Assembly: GCA_036346395.1 (NCBI GenBank)
Contig: CM070598.1
Location: forward strand, 8,973,517-9,037,516
Reading direction: 5' to 3'
DNA: 64,000 nucleotides
DNA from: Hsuehochloa calcarea
Lineage: Eukaryota; Streptophyta; Magnoliopsida; Poales; Poaceae
Shown here: positions 22,301 to 34,500 of the stretch, piece after piece
Layout of the letters: every line of letters starts with the position of its first letter
Numbering within the stretch: position 1 is the first letter of the stretch
Translations under genes and position numbers: made by a program
Notes under the pieces: model-generated
The model's input: only the letters and a program-made list of their open reading frames with translations
Told to the model about the DNA's origin: nothing
Database searches by the model: none

Positions 22301-23412
22301 AAGAGAGGATCACGGATCGCGATCCGACGGCGGGGAGCGGAAGGCCGAGCCGCGCGGGAGGGCTGGCCCGAGGAGAACAGTGGTGGGCCGAGGGGATTCG
22401 GCCCACACACAGTTGATGGATTTTAAATAGTTTTCGATTTTCAGAAATTCAAATAAATCAAAAGGCAATTTAGAAAATAGCAAATAGAGTCCGAAAATTC
22501 TAGAAAAATTCAAAGAAATTCCTTGAATTATTATGGACTTAATAAAAATACTTTTAACTTTAATTTTTCTTTTTCTTTTGCAAATAAAATAATTTTTAAT
22601 TTCGGGTAAAATGAAAACTAATTTCTAAAATCCAATCAATCCAAGAAAACGCTTAAAATAATACTTTTGAATTTAAATACCAGAAAACACCATCAAACCA
22701 ACTTTAATTTAATTGAAGTTTGATTAATTCATATTAAACCACAATTGATTCTGAAATTCCAAATTAAGCTTTTGGCAAATAGAAGCAAATGATTCTCTTT
22801 TAAAATTTTGAAAATCTCTGAAAAAGCGGGACGCTACATCTTTACATCCCCTGCATCGATTCCATGTTCTTGGTCTCTAAACCACATGAAGTAAAGAAGT
22901 ATGTGACATGGAAATTAGTTTGTTGAAGGTGATTTGATTTGTTCTTAGTTCTTACCACTTCCATCAAGAACACCATCCTCTATCAGTTTTGGAAGGTTCA
23001 ACCTGAGTGCAAACACAGCTGCTGAGTAAGTTGAGAACAAAGCGATACGGACGCCCACCATGGGTGGCCAGTTCTAGTGCCCCAGCTCATGGACACATCT
23101 GCTATCATCCACTTAATCTTCTTGGATCTGATCATCTCCTCGAGACGACTGAACATGGCAGCTGGTAGGCGCTTGACCAACTTGCCGATGTCTGTGCGGT
23201 CGTCAGCAGGGCCCAAACCATCTGGAATGGATAGCATGTGAATTCCATCAGGGATTGTTCCTCTCTCTTCCAAGGCCATGAGGACTCGGTCGTGGTTGAA
23301 CTCGGTGTTTACGAAGTCAACCTCGAAGCCGTGCTCAATGAGCTTATGGGACAACTCCATGAGTGGGATGACATGGCCTTGTGCAGGGAAGGGTAGCACC
23401 ATGACATGAGGT
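19394..23412 (-). pseudogene. UGT-A: UGT83A1-like glycosyltransferase pseudogene split by an LTR
   Basis: Exon 1 (about 23412-22956) matches the N-terminal half of UGT-B, including FPAQGHVIPLMELSH and IADVSMSW. The donor G|GTAAG is at 22956/22955 and the acceptor CAG ends at 22851, giving a 105-base intron. Exon 2 starts at 22850, is interrupted after about 12 bases by the LTR at 19767-22838, and resumes at 19766. It runs to a stop near 19394 after LDAQVPSSVVYAAYG. Damage: the ATG aligned with the UGT-B start reads GTT, two single-base insertions after IADVSMSW shift the frame, another frameshift lies near 19690, and the whole C-terminal donor-sugar motif is missing. Confidence 0.85.
19767..22838. 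mobile_element. Solo LTR or LTR-only element, 3072 bp
   Basis: It begins TGTCGGACCCCCGGG and ends GCGGGACGCTACA, flanked by perfect five-base duplications TCTTT (19762-19766 and 22839-22843). It sits in exon 2 of UGT-A. No LTR pair, primer binding site or polyprotein is visible. The middle (about 21530-22400) is GC-rich with purine repeats and long open frames on both strands that look like base-composition effects. Read on the minus strand it starts TGTAGCGTCCCGC. Confidence 0.75.
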
Positions 23413-23499
23413 TGAGTAGCAGCGGCAACGAAGGTTGTTTGCGTTAGAATAGTATATGGCCACAAGAAGTTTGTGAGATCAAAGCCTGCCACTCCCTGT

Positions 23500-24965
23500 G
23501 GTTAGATATAGCCTGGTAGGGCCATCAGATGTGCATATCAAGTGCTGCCAAATCATTGCTGTTGCATCAGCAGATTTGTAGTCTGTTGACCACAGGTTTC
23601 TTTTTTTCCCCTTGATAATTGTATTTCTATGATCGTTTGTCACCCTAACTTGTTTAATTACTAGTTGATGTTATCATAGCATCAATGTGAGTTGGTTTGG
23701 ATACATTTAGTATGCTTAGCCATGAAACGAATATTGATATCATTTTAATGGCAAATCTATACATAACTAAGTGATTATGGAATATCTTTGTGATAATTGG
23801 TATGGCATGTGTTGTCACTCAATGGAAGTATGTGCTGCACTTTAATCAAATGTGTGGGAAGATGTTTAGATTGGGGGTGAGTGGAAGAACTAAGTGAACT
23901 AGTGGCTTCGTGATTAGGATCTTCGTGAATAGGTGTAGTAAATTGGTAGTCTCGCCCTGATCGAATTAAGGACTTAACTTTGTATGACATATAACTGGGA
24001 TAAACAGTACGATCACATGCCTGGAATGGGACATGCCTAACTCAATAAGTTATGGAGTTTCAACATTGGCTGCCTTAGGCAGTAGGTTAGCTCAGTGAAT
24101 GGGTGGAGATGTGGAGTCATTTGTTAAACCATATTTATGGACGGTTCGCCATTTACATATCCAACGGTGTGCTCTGGGCCAATGTTCGTGTGACACTAGG
24201 CTACCGGATGAAGTTTCTGAAAGGTTTTGTTATGATTGGTGTTAGCGACACTAGTTATATCGTGTTGGTAAAGTGTATAACCTCTGCAGAGTGTTAACAA
24301 TCTATTCGAATAGACGTGTCCGCAATCATGAACATGCTCAAGGATTTCACACGATGGGGTAGACTTTCATAAAACAAATTGAGAGGATGGATATGTGAAA
24401 GAATTGATTAGACTAAGCGAGCTTTGTGAAAATACTTGTTTAATTATTATCGTTATATGTTTTCAATTATGCTTTCAATCTATTATTCATATTCAATTGC
24501 AAGTGTTGCTTTTGCAAAATAACCATAGAAGCAGTATAATTTGGAATAAACCATCATTTATAATTGTATTCTATGGTACAATTTGCTGAGTACTAGATGT
24601 GTTCATTCTTGCTATAATCATCATTTAGTTGAAGTGGAGGAGTCATTGCCTACTTTTGAGGAGGAGTTCTAGGGAAATGTTGATCGTTAGGCCTTGTTCC
24701 CAATCAGTTGCTTGTGGCAAGTCTATGGGCTTCCGCTGGAGTTGCTTTTATTCTATTGTTACTTTTTATTTAGTGCTAAGCCCAGCCCAGCGTTGCTCAT
24801 TAATTGTAAACTCGAACATGAGGTTATAATTATTATTTGCTATTAAAATTAGTATGTTTATTCTTATATTCACTGTGTATAGAATGATGTTCATTTATGT
24901 TGACATTGCGTGTACTAGCGTGATCTTGAACTAGTGCAGTATACACAGAGTGTCTAGATTTGCAT
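23500..24965 (+). repeat. Decayed LTR-like repeat related to 19767-22838
   Basis: From about 24270 this shares phrases with the solo LTR in inverted orientation. These include CTCTGCAGAGTGTTAA next to ATTCGAATAGA, TGCTGAGTACT, and a terminal TATACACAGAG. The two are far diverged. The stretch 23500-24000 is AT-rich with nothing recognised. Confidence 0.45.
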
Positions 24966-24967
24966 AT

Positions 24968-25453
24968 TTAGGTCCTAATAATGACCAAGAACTCAAAGAA
25001 TCCATGGTGCATGCGAAAAGTCGTGTTCTCAATGTTCGGCGAGTGCATGAGAACTTGATGGTAGCCACTACGTAGATCAAGCTCGGTGAAGAAACACTCC
25101 CCCTTGAGCTCGTCCAGCAGCTCATTAACAATTGTAACTGAGAACTTGTCTTTCACCGTCTTGTCGTTCAATCCCTGATATTCCTCGCAAAAATGCAAAG
25201 TATCATCATGTTTCTTCAATAGGAGTACAGATGAAGAGAAAGTGGAAGTGCTCTCACGAATAATACCTTGTGTCAATATGTCATCACATTGACGCTTGAT
25301 TTTATCTTTCAACCGCTGTGGGTACCGGTATGGACGTACCGCGATGGGTGTGGTGCCGGGTAGGAGATGAATGCGGTGATTGTTGCATTGTGCTGGTGGC
25401 AGCCCACGGGGTGCTTCAAACACATGCGTAAATTCTTGCAGCAATGCTTCCAT
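24968..25453 (-). pseudogene. Ty3/gypsy reverse transcriptase fragment
   Basis: An open frame of about 160 residues holds the amino-terminal part of a gypsy pol reverse transcriptase. It has the PRGLPP and RPYRYP approach, then NELLDELKG, FTELDLRSGYHQV and TTFRMHHGFFEFLV. It stops before the YxDD catalytic motif, and the conserved start of the domain has substitutions. It is a fragment without protease, RNase H or integrase next to it, and cannot be active. Confidence 0.85.
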
Positions 25454-27439
25454 CTAGTTGTCTATAATGCATGTATGAAGATGGGGAGCTTCAGAAGCTA
25501 CTGCCAGACCACGCCATGCCACCAGATGGTCATGTTCCCCAAGTTGTATTTTCCTTTAAACTTCTATTGTTATTTCTAATGTTTATGATATCTTTAAAAT
25601 ATAGATAGATACAATATACGTAAATATATTCCCAAGCATATAAGTTACAAAATATAGCCGCACAAATACGTGGATCACCCTGCTAGTTACAAGGTATAAA
25701 TCCTTATTTATAGGACATACACTACTGATGGACAACCGGCTAATCCTAGAGTCCAACTCACACTTGATAGCTAACATACTTAAACTAGAGAATTCGAATC
25801 TTATCTCTATGCTTCCCCTTTGCTAATTGCGCAAGGAAACACATCTCCTTGTGTTATGCGTTACTGCTACTTGCAAGAGCATGCTTAGCACGACGCTGAT
25901 AGATTTTGCCGAAGGAGTCCACAACATTGTTGATGAGCTTTTACTAGCTCTGGACTATCAATTATGCATAAAAAGCTTCACTAAACTCCAGTAGGTCCCA
26001 AGATATTACCATCCGACAATAAGGTGAATTCAATTCTTTCCAAAAATTAACTGAACACTAAATGATGCGATAATGGGTGTCTCGATCTTTCGATGAGAAC
26101 GATAACTCGATTTGGTGGAGACGACTCTCACAATTCAGCTACCAATCGAACACGATCAATATGCCCAGCAACCGCTGAATCAACTTCGAGATTGTTATCG
26201 ACCTTGCTAGAAGCATTATCGACCTGACTACGAAGGTCTATTCCTGCCTGCAATCGAAGAACAAGTAAGAACAAGATAATAAGCAATCTGAAATTACAAA
26301 TATGATTGAAATACTCAATATGGTGGGATTTCGAAGCGGTATTCAAGGTTGGTCTAGTCGACACAAGCTAATACACTAAATTACAATGTAGCTAACTTTT
26401 AACTAAACGAAATCCACCAAACCCTAAGGGTGGCGGCCACTATATGAAGGAGGAAGAGGAGAAGGGAGGGGTTGTGACACTGTTCATATGAAAAAGTACA
26501 TGCCTAGGGTACAAGGCCCATGGGCTCAAGTGGAGGTGGCGTAGCACCTTTGCTCTCAGAATCAGAATCAGTGTTGGATTGTTTTAGCGATTGTGGTATG
26601 CTTAGAAGGAATTTGGAGGTGGGGCTAGATCTGTTGGAAAGAGGACGAGATAAGTTTTTCATCAAGTACTCGTGGAGCTCCAACAGACTCTGTATGTGAA
26701 AGTTATGCACATTTGAAGTTAATGCCGTCTCGGGAGGCCAAATTGGATTCTAAAACGTGTCCAACTCGAACTCTTGCTTGGCTTGGACAAAAAGTGACGT
26801 GATGCTACAAAATATATATTTTCACCATTAGGTAGTATTATATAATTCATATAATATAAAAATACACTCCTAAAAACGAACTGACCTGATAATTTAAGTG
26901 AAATGTACGAACTCTTGTAATTGGAACAATAAGCATAGTAAATATGGTTGTATCCATAGGGGGTCATGTCCTCGTCACTAAATTTGAGCAATTCATTTGA
27001 AAATAAGAGAATTTCAGAACAGGTCTTTTGTTATCTTGTTCCTCGGAAATCTCTTAAAAAATGCTACTTAGACCTCCTGTATTTTCAAAGTTTAAAATGT
27101 TGATTGTTTCATCAAAAATGGAATGTTGCAGCCCAAAACAACTTACAATGTTCCCTGTACATCTCGTCAAAATGGTCCTTAGACATCCCATATTTCCAAA
27201 AATTAACATGTTGATCATTTAGCCAGGAAGGGTGCAGCCATCGTGCCATGGTGTGCCGTGTGAATGTACAGATTTATCAGGATTTGTGAAATTTCATGGT
27301 TGTCAAGTAATTTCACGTATCATCTGTCTGCAAACTTCACATGGGTTCTGATGGGTAGTGCTCATCTATCTATGGAGAAACTTATGGCCACAGAAAAATA
27401 ACAGTAACAGAGCGTAGATCGTTTTATTCACCCAGACTT
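25454..27439. other. Intergenic, no gene recognised
   Basis: This is AT-rich DNA with short unconserved frames. At 25539-25610 it shares about 70 diverged bases with 10286 onwards. I could not place element ends. Confidence 0.4.
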
Positions 27440-27665
27440 GAAGGGCGGTATCCTAGGAAATTACTCAATGCCATGGCCTCGGCCTCATGGAACAAGTTGC
27501 ACGTGACGATCTAGGCGAGGACGCGGGTTTGATCCCCTGGGTATTCCGGGACACCAGCTGCTGGAAGGTGACCAGCTATCCTATGGAGGCGCTGGCGGTG
27601 CTCCACGGCATCTGTGAGGTGTGGACTGCGCCATCTCAGAGTGAGTTTGAACATCCCCCATCGTT
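27440..27665 (-). pseudogene. Short UGT83A1-like fragment
   Basis: The minus strand contains a decayed piece of UGT exon 2: TCNLFHEAEAMAL aligns with VCNSFHEAEAAVF of UGT-E, and flanking DNA aligns at 63360-63540. Frameshifts and a stop precede it. It ends about 260 bases downstream of the UGT-B stop, a remnant of another tandem copy. Confidence 0.7.
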
Positions 27666-27921
27666 TTTTCAGGAAGCTGAATTTTGTCAGGTGCGCAATT
27701 ACTTACCCAGTTGGTTATTTTGGGATAGTAACACTGCAACAGGAACATTTTTTAGCACTGAATTTGTTGCTGAGTGCTGAATGCTGATACATATGGTCTG
27801 GTCTAAAAAGGTTGTGTGACTAGGAATCAGTTGGTAGTACAGCTCATAAATCATACTGCCCGCATGCTCCTGATGTTAAAGATGGATATTAGTCCACCAC
27901 GTATGAGTTGTCCCCTGAAGA

Positions 27922-29382
27922 TTATTGTTCTCTTAGCAAATTCACACACTTGAGCAAGTTCTCGTGCGAGGACCCTCCCTCTGCGATGCTCGCACAAGCC
28001 GCGTCCTTCCACATGGCTGCCCTCGCCTTGATCTCCTCGTCGCCGAGCAGCTGCGTGACCTTGTTCTTGATCTCCTCCTTGGTGACGACCCCTCGCTCGT
28101 CGGCGCGGAGCTTCACGCCCGTACCCCACACGTTGCAGACGTAGCTCTGGTTGCAGAACTGGTCGGCGAAGTACGGCCAGCACAGGAACGGCACGCCGTG
28201 CAGCAGCCCTTCCATCGTCGAGTTCCACCCGCAGTGCGACACGAAGCAGGCGACCGAAGGATGCGAGAGCACGCGTTGCTGGGGAGCCCAGCTGACGATC
28301 AGCCCCTTGCCGTCGACGCGGTGCCTGAACTCCTCGAGCCAGCCTTCGCTGACCCCGTTGGCGAAGTTCGGCCGGACCACCCACAGGAAGGGCCGTCCGG
28401 CGAGCGCCAGCCCGTCGGCGAGCTCTTGGAGCCGCGCCGCGTCGAAGGCGGTGAAGCTCCCGAACGCCACGTAGATGACCGAGCCGGGGGCCTGCGCGTC
28501 GAGCCAGGCGAGGCAGGTCGGGTCCTCAGGCCAGAAATGGCCGACCGACCTCGACGACGCCGGCGCCTCCAGAGGGCCGACGGGCAGCGCGTTGGGGACG
28601 AGAGCCAGCGCCTCGGATTCGATCTCCTGGAACGTGTTGCAGATGACGGTGCAGGTCAGTGATATCGCCGTGTTGGTCTTGAGCACGTTCTGGAAGATCA
28701 CCCTGCGCCTGCCCGGCGTGTTGCTCAGTCTGGCCCAGGGGATCTCGCCTGCTTCGATGGGCGGCATCTTGGGGCTCAGCTGGATCGTCTCGTTCTTCAT
28801 TACGTTCCCTGCGTTGCTTACATGTATGTTACTTAGCCTCAGTTTCTTAACGATAGCAGTATAAAGTAAAGAATGCTTTGCTCATGATGGATTTGATTCG
28901 TTCTTACCACTTTCGTCGAGGATGCCATCCTCGATCAGTTTGGGAACGTTCAACCGGAGCGCAAACACGGCGGCCGAGTAAGTCGAGAACAAGGCGACGC
29001 GGACACCCACCGTGGCGGCCAGCTCCAGCGCCCAGCTCATGGACACATCAGCGATCACCCACTTGATCTTCTTTGATCTGATCGTCTCCTCGAGGCGGCC
29101 GAGCATGGCGGCCGGCAATCCCTCGGCCAGCGTGGCGATGTCGGTGCGGTCGCCGTCAGGGCCCATACCGTCCGGAAAGGACACCATGTGGATCCCGTCA
29201 GGGATCTCTCCTGTCTCGGCCGCCAAAGTCTTGAGGACGCGGTCATGGTTGAAGTCCGTGTTTACGAAGTCGATCTCGAATCCGTGCTCGACGAGCCGGT
29301 GAGACAGCTCCATGAGGGGCATGACATGTCCTTGTGCAGGGAAGGGCAGCACCATGACATGAGGCTGAGGAGGAGGAGCCAT
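27922..29382 (-). CDS. UGT-B: UGT83A1-like UDP-glycosyltransferase (intact)
   Basis: A family 1 glycosyltransferase that moves sugar from a UDP-sugar to a small acceptor in the cytosol; the acceptor cannot be told from sequence. Exon 1 is 29382-28908, the intron 28907-28809 (99 bases, GT-AG, phase 1) and exon 2 28808-27922, giving 453 aa, normal for the family. His19 in FPAQGH and Asp112 in IADVSMSW are the expected catalytic pair. The donor-sugar (PSPG) motif runs from WAPQQRVLSH through HCGWNSTMEG to WPYFADQ; its final Gln fits UDP-glucose use. The start is the first ATG of the frame; a TATA-like stretch lies about 67 bases upstream at 29449-29457. This is the only complete UGT in the window. 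Confidence 0.93.
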
Positions 29383-29577
29383 GAATGCTAGCTTGTGTTA
29401 GTATGGTACTATACTATGGCTACAAGGAAGGAGTTTCCGAGTGTCTGAGATATAAAAGCTTGCCAGTTGCTACTCCTTGTGGATAGAAATAGCCGCCGGA
29501 CAGGTCACCTGGATGTTCTTGGAATTCCAATTAATCATTTTGGCTGACTGTTTTTACATATATAATAAGTAAAAGGA

Positions 29578-29835
29578 CCAAATTTGTACAACTCTGTTGG
29601 CCATAGGCTTCTCCTTTGCTACTTTTTTTTTAAAAAAATATATATATGAAAGAACGGTTATCTTGATAGACAGCTATTCGTATGATCCTAAATATAGTTT
29701 GAATTTGAATTGAGCCTCACTTGGTGGGAGGTGGGAGTGTACACCCTCACGGCCTCACCACCCAGCTGCGAATCCTCTTTAGCTTGAATTTTGGTATTGT
29801 TTCTTGTTAATTAAATTGATCAATAAATATAGTTT
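29578..29835. repeat. Upstream repeat of UGT-B, shared with 37551-37794
   Basis: About 250 bases beginning CCAAATTTGTACAACTCTG and ending near CAATAAATATAG recur in the same orientation upstream of UGT-C. Both copies lie 200-560 bases above a UGT start codon, so they probably travelled with the gene when the cluster expanded. Confidence 0.8.
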
Positions 29836-30511
29836 GAATTCTATGTTGGGGCAAGAAAAATAGGCTGTGTTATTAGGCAATCAAGATAGGCAATGTGAGT
29901 GTGACTGGGAACGGCGATGCTGCATTGTGCATGTGACATCTGCATTTGGTTGCAATGGGCAGGTGTAGCCATGTAGGAAATGGGCCACGATATTTGAGTG
30001 TACACATGTTAGATGTCTGCTGACGAGCTGCTACCATGGAAAACAATTTGGTGAAATTTTGGAAATTTATGTGATTTTGCTCTCCTCCGAAATTTTTATA
30101 ACCCATTCCAAAAAAAATCGGAAATATTTGAATTTAGACAAATTACATCCTAAATTTGAATTTGGACAAATTACTTCTAAAGTTTGGTCAAATTTCATCC
30201 AATTTGAAAACTCACTGAAATTTCGGTGATTTCGCCTCTCTCCGATTTTTCCCCTCAAAAACGAAATAGCGGGTGCAGATTTTCCAGACAGAAAAGTCCT
30301 GTACTAGATTCCAGTGGGTGCAGATTTTTCAGCACTTATGATGAACAGCGAAATTTCAAGGTTATCAAATTCTTTTTTTCCCCACATATATAGGCTTGAT
30401 GGCTGGTGCTCATCTCTGAAGAGTCCTGTACAGCTGTACTCGTGTTGCAAATTTACAACTCTGCGATAGACCGTTTCATTCTCCTGATGTCATACAACTA
30501 CAACACATGGC
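29836..30511. other. Intergenic between UGT-B and UGT-C
   Basis: AT-rich DNA with repeated TTTGAATTTGGACAAATTAC-type phrases at 30120-30190 and a duplicated GGGTGCAGATTTT phrase at 30271 and 30315. No gene. Confidence 0.4.
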
Positions 30512-31100
30512 CTAGCTCGCTGATCCTCGGACGAGGTCCAAGAACCGTGTGAGATTCCGGCGCGACGACCCACCGTCGCCGACGGCCCGCCGAGCAACGT
30601 CCCTCAGCACGAGAGCCCTCGCCTTCGTCTCCGCGTCGCCGAGCAGCTCCTCCACCTTGCCCCTAATCACCTCCCTCTCCATGAGCGGCCCCGCCTCGTT
30701 GGCCGGCGCCACCTTCAGCCCCGTCCTCCACACGTCGCAGATGTAGCTCTGGTTCAGGAACTGGTCCGCGAAGTAGGGCCAGCACAGGAACGGCACGCCG
30801 TTCATCACCCCTTCCATCGTCGAGTTCCACCCGCAGTGCGACACGAAGCACGCCGTCGACTCGTGCGCCAGCACCCGATGCTGCGGGCACCAGCTCACGA
30901 CGCACCCCCGCGGCGCGGCGCGGCGGCGGAGGTGCTCGAGCCACTGCTCGCTCGCGGAGTCCGGCCTGACCACCCACAGGAACGGCCGGGAGGTCAGCAC
31001 GAGCCCCTCGGCCAGCTCGATGAGCTGCGCCCTGTCGAAGGCGGCGAAGCTGCCGAACGCGACGTACACGACGGAGCTGGCCGGCTGCGCGTCGAGCCAC

Positions 31101-31502
31101 TGACAGAATCGGCTTTATTCTGCTCTGCTATTCCCTGATAGCAGAACTGAAAAACACACTTGTGTTTCAGACGATGAACAGTGTAAAACGACAAAATTCA
31201 GTTATCACAGGAAACTGAATACAGAAGCTGTATTTTGCCGAGCTTTTGCATCTTGCTACGGCTTGTAACTCTTCCATTTATTCTCAGTAACAAACAGAAT
31301 TCAGTTACATGCAAAGTGGAGTCCTATTCTTACTCTAGAGCCTGAAGAATAGTTCTACTGAATAATAGAGGAGAAAACAGATTTTTGACTGAGACTTACA
31401 TGCCGGATTCTTAGTAATCTCTAATACAAACTTAATCAAGAAAACACCTGACTTATTTTGCTGAAGAGAAACAAAATACATTGCAGTGAAATTAAACTAA
31501 CA
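31101..31502 (-). repeat. 3' LTR of the Copia element (402 bp)
   Basis: Pairs with 35811-36207. Differences cluster in the first 150 bases, mostly as CTG or CAG here against CG in the partner. Confidence 0.93.
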
Positions 31503-31516
31503 AAACACCCCCTAAT
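31503..31516 (-). other. Polypurine tract of the Copia element
   Basis: The minus strand reads TTAGGGGGTGTTTTG directly before the 3' LTR, the expected plus-strand priming site. Confidence 0.65.
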
Positions 31517-34500
31517 TTTGCTGCACTTCCTTCAGTCCAATTTTGCTTCGCATTTCCAGAAACTTGACCCGGCCAAGCGGTTTGGTTAGAATATCTGCTA
31601 GCTGATGTTCTGTGCTAACAAAATCAATCTCCAGTTTCCCCTCTTCAACACACTGTCTCACAAAGTGATAGCGTGTATCAATATGCTTACTTCGATCATG
31701 GAATACTGGATTTTTGGACAATGCAATAGCAGATTTATTGTCCACCCTCAATTTTATGCACCTTGGTTCTTCCTTCATCATTTCACCAAGTAAGCGTGCC
31801 AGCCATATGCCCTGACACGCTGCGGTTGTTCTTTGCAATATACTAAACTTCGCAAGAAGATAGTGCCACTACCTTTTGTTTTTGCGATTGCCAACTGATT
31901 GGATCTTTTCCAAGCATGAACAATACTCCTGAAGTGCTTTTTCGATCATCCACATCTCCAGCCATATCACTGTCACTGAAACCAGTGAGGTTCAGCTCCT
32001 CATTTGAGTTTCTTGTATAGCAGCAACCAAGAGACATTGTCCCTTTGATATAACGCAATATTTGTTTCACAGCAGCCATATGCTCACTTGTTGGTGCCTC
32101 CATAAAACGGCTTACATAGCCGACAGAATAAGAAATATCTGGTCTTGTATGTACTAAGTATCTGAGGCTACCAACTAGACTTCTATAAGCATTAATATCA
32201 GCAGGTGGTTGGTTGCTTACCTTACTTAACTTGAGTTTTGCATCCATTGGGACATGACATGGATTGCAGTCAGTTAAGCCAGCCTTTTCTAACACCTTTC
32301 GAGCATATGCCGACTGATTTATAGTTATTGCTTCCTTGGTTTGATGTACTTCCATACCCAGGTAGTAACTCAGCAAACCGAGATCACTCATGCTAAAAAG
32401 CTTCTTCATTTCAAGTTTGAATTTGTGAATCTCCTGCTGCTGTGCTCCCATGATAATCAGATCATCAACATACACTCCCACAATCAAACTTGATAATTCC
32501 ATACCCCTTTTGTAAACAGCAGCTTCAGAGGAGCTTCTCTCGAAACCAAGAGACAAAAGACTAGTGTCTAGTTTCACATTCCAAGCTCTTGGTGCTTGTT
32601 TCAAGCCATACAATGCTTTGTTGAGTCGAAGTACCTTGTGAACATTGTTCTTATCCACATAACCGGGAGGTTGGCACACATAGACTTCCTCCTGAAGATC
32701 TCCATTCAGAAAAGCCGATTTCACATCCATATGATGCACCTCCCATCCTTTCTTTGCTGCAAGAGCTAGCAGTAGGCGGACCGTCTCCATTCTAGCCACA
32801 GGAGCGAAAACTTCTTCAAAATCGACACCTTGTTGTTGTACAAAACCCTTTGCTACCAGACGTGCTTTGTGTTTCACAATCTGTCCTTGAGCATCTCTTT
32901 TGACCTTGAAAATCCACTTTAGTCCGATCGGTTGAACTCCTGTAGGAGGGTCTACAAGATTCCAGGTGCTGTTGGATTCAATTGAGTTGAGCTCCTCACG
33001 CATTGCTTCTTGCCAACACCTATGTTTCTCAGCTTCCGAGAAAGAAGATGGTTCTTCAGCTGAAATGAGGCATAGTTCACTGAAAGATTCAGTTAACTCG
33101 TGTACCTCTGTATTATCATAGATGTTCTTCAGTGTGCGGTATCGCCTGGGTCCTTCAGATGCACTGGCTGTCTCGAAGCTTGGAGGAGTTGCCCACTGCA
33201 CTGGTGTGTTTGTCGCTGATCTTCCCGAGTTTGGTGTTCGTGGCTCAGCATCGTGAGAGACAGAGTGTGTATCATCTTGCTGCAGCTCATTTATATCTTG
33301 TGGATTCCCATTATCAGGTGTGATCCCACGATCAGTTCCTGCACCTGAAAATGTAGTATACTGAACAGAGAATGTATCATTAAGAGCAGGGTCTCCCGAA
33401 TGATCTTCTTCCTTGCTCCAGTCCCACCCGGTCTTTTCATCAAACACAACATCACGAGTGATATGAACCTTCTTCCCAACTGGATCATACATCCTGTATG
33501 CTTTGCTCCCAGTTTCATACCCAATCAGAACCATGGGTACACTGCGGTCATCAAGTTTGTGTAGGTTTGGTTTTACCACCTTAACATGTCCTATGCAACC
33601 AAATGTGCGAAAATAATGTACATTCGGTCGTCTTCCATACCAGGCTTCGTAAGGAGTCTTGCCGTCGACACTCTTTGTAGGAGATCGGTTGAGTATGTGG
33701 ATAGCCGTCGTGATCGCCTCTCCCTGAATCTCCCTAAGACGCCTTTGCCTTGATGAGGCTTCGTGCCATAGCCACCTGATCTGGTTTCTCCTCTCGACCA
33801 CTCCATTCTCTTTGTGGTGAATACGGTGCGATGAGGTGCCGTTTCACTCCTTGATCCGCCAAGATGCTTCCGAACTCTAAAGAGTTGAATTCACCACCTC
33901 GATCCGTTGGAATACTTTCAATTTGGTTCCACTTTCCAATTCAAAGACTTGCTTGAAATGCTTGATAGCTTCCAAGACCTCGACTTTTGTCTTGATAGCT
34001 TTACCCACATGTATCGAGATAAGTCATCAACCAGGAGTAGGAAGAAACTCCTGTCCCCTGGTGTAGCTGGTGAGATGGGACCACACAAGTCACCATGAAC
34101 CAGTTCTAGTGTAGTCTTGGCGCGGTAGCTTGTGGCTTCAGGGAATGAAGTGCGGCGTTGCTTGCCAACAAGACAACTATCACAAATCTGCTCCACTGCC
34201 TGCAGTTTTGGCAGCCCACGAACCATCTCCTGTAAGGCCAGCTTCCGTAGGGAGTGGAAGTTCAAATGACCGAACCGAGCATGCCATCGCCACGCCTCCT
34301 CAGTGCAACGGGTCGCCAAACATACAGGTTCTGCTATATTAAGATTGAGCATGTACAAGCGACTGCTAGTTCTTGTTACCTTGGCCAGGAGTTTATTGTG
34401 CTGATCTCTCACAGTGAGGACACCTTGTTTGATAAGGACTTCACAGCCACGCTCATCCAGTTGTCCAATGCTTACAATGTTGGTGTGAAGCTTCGGTATG

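Noticed and set aside
21534..22406. A 290-codon minus-strand open frame and several overlapping frames in a GC-rich stretch
   Set aside because: It lies inside the LTR at 19767-22838. It is low complexity (Ser, Pro and Arg runs), overlaps equally long frames on the other strand, and shows no domain; base composition explains it.
27964..28662. A 232-codon plus-strand frame opposite UGT-B
   Set aside because: It is the antisense shadow of a GC-rich coding exon; the minus strand holds the conserved glycosyltransferase.
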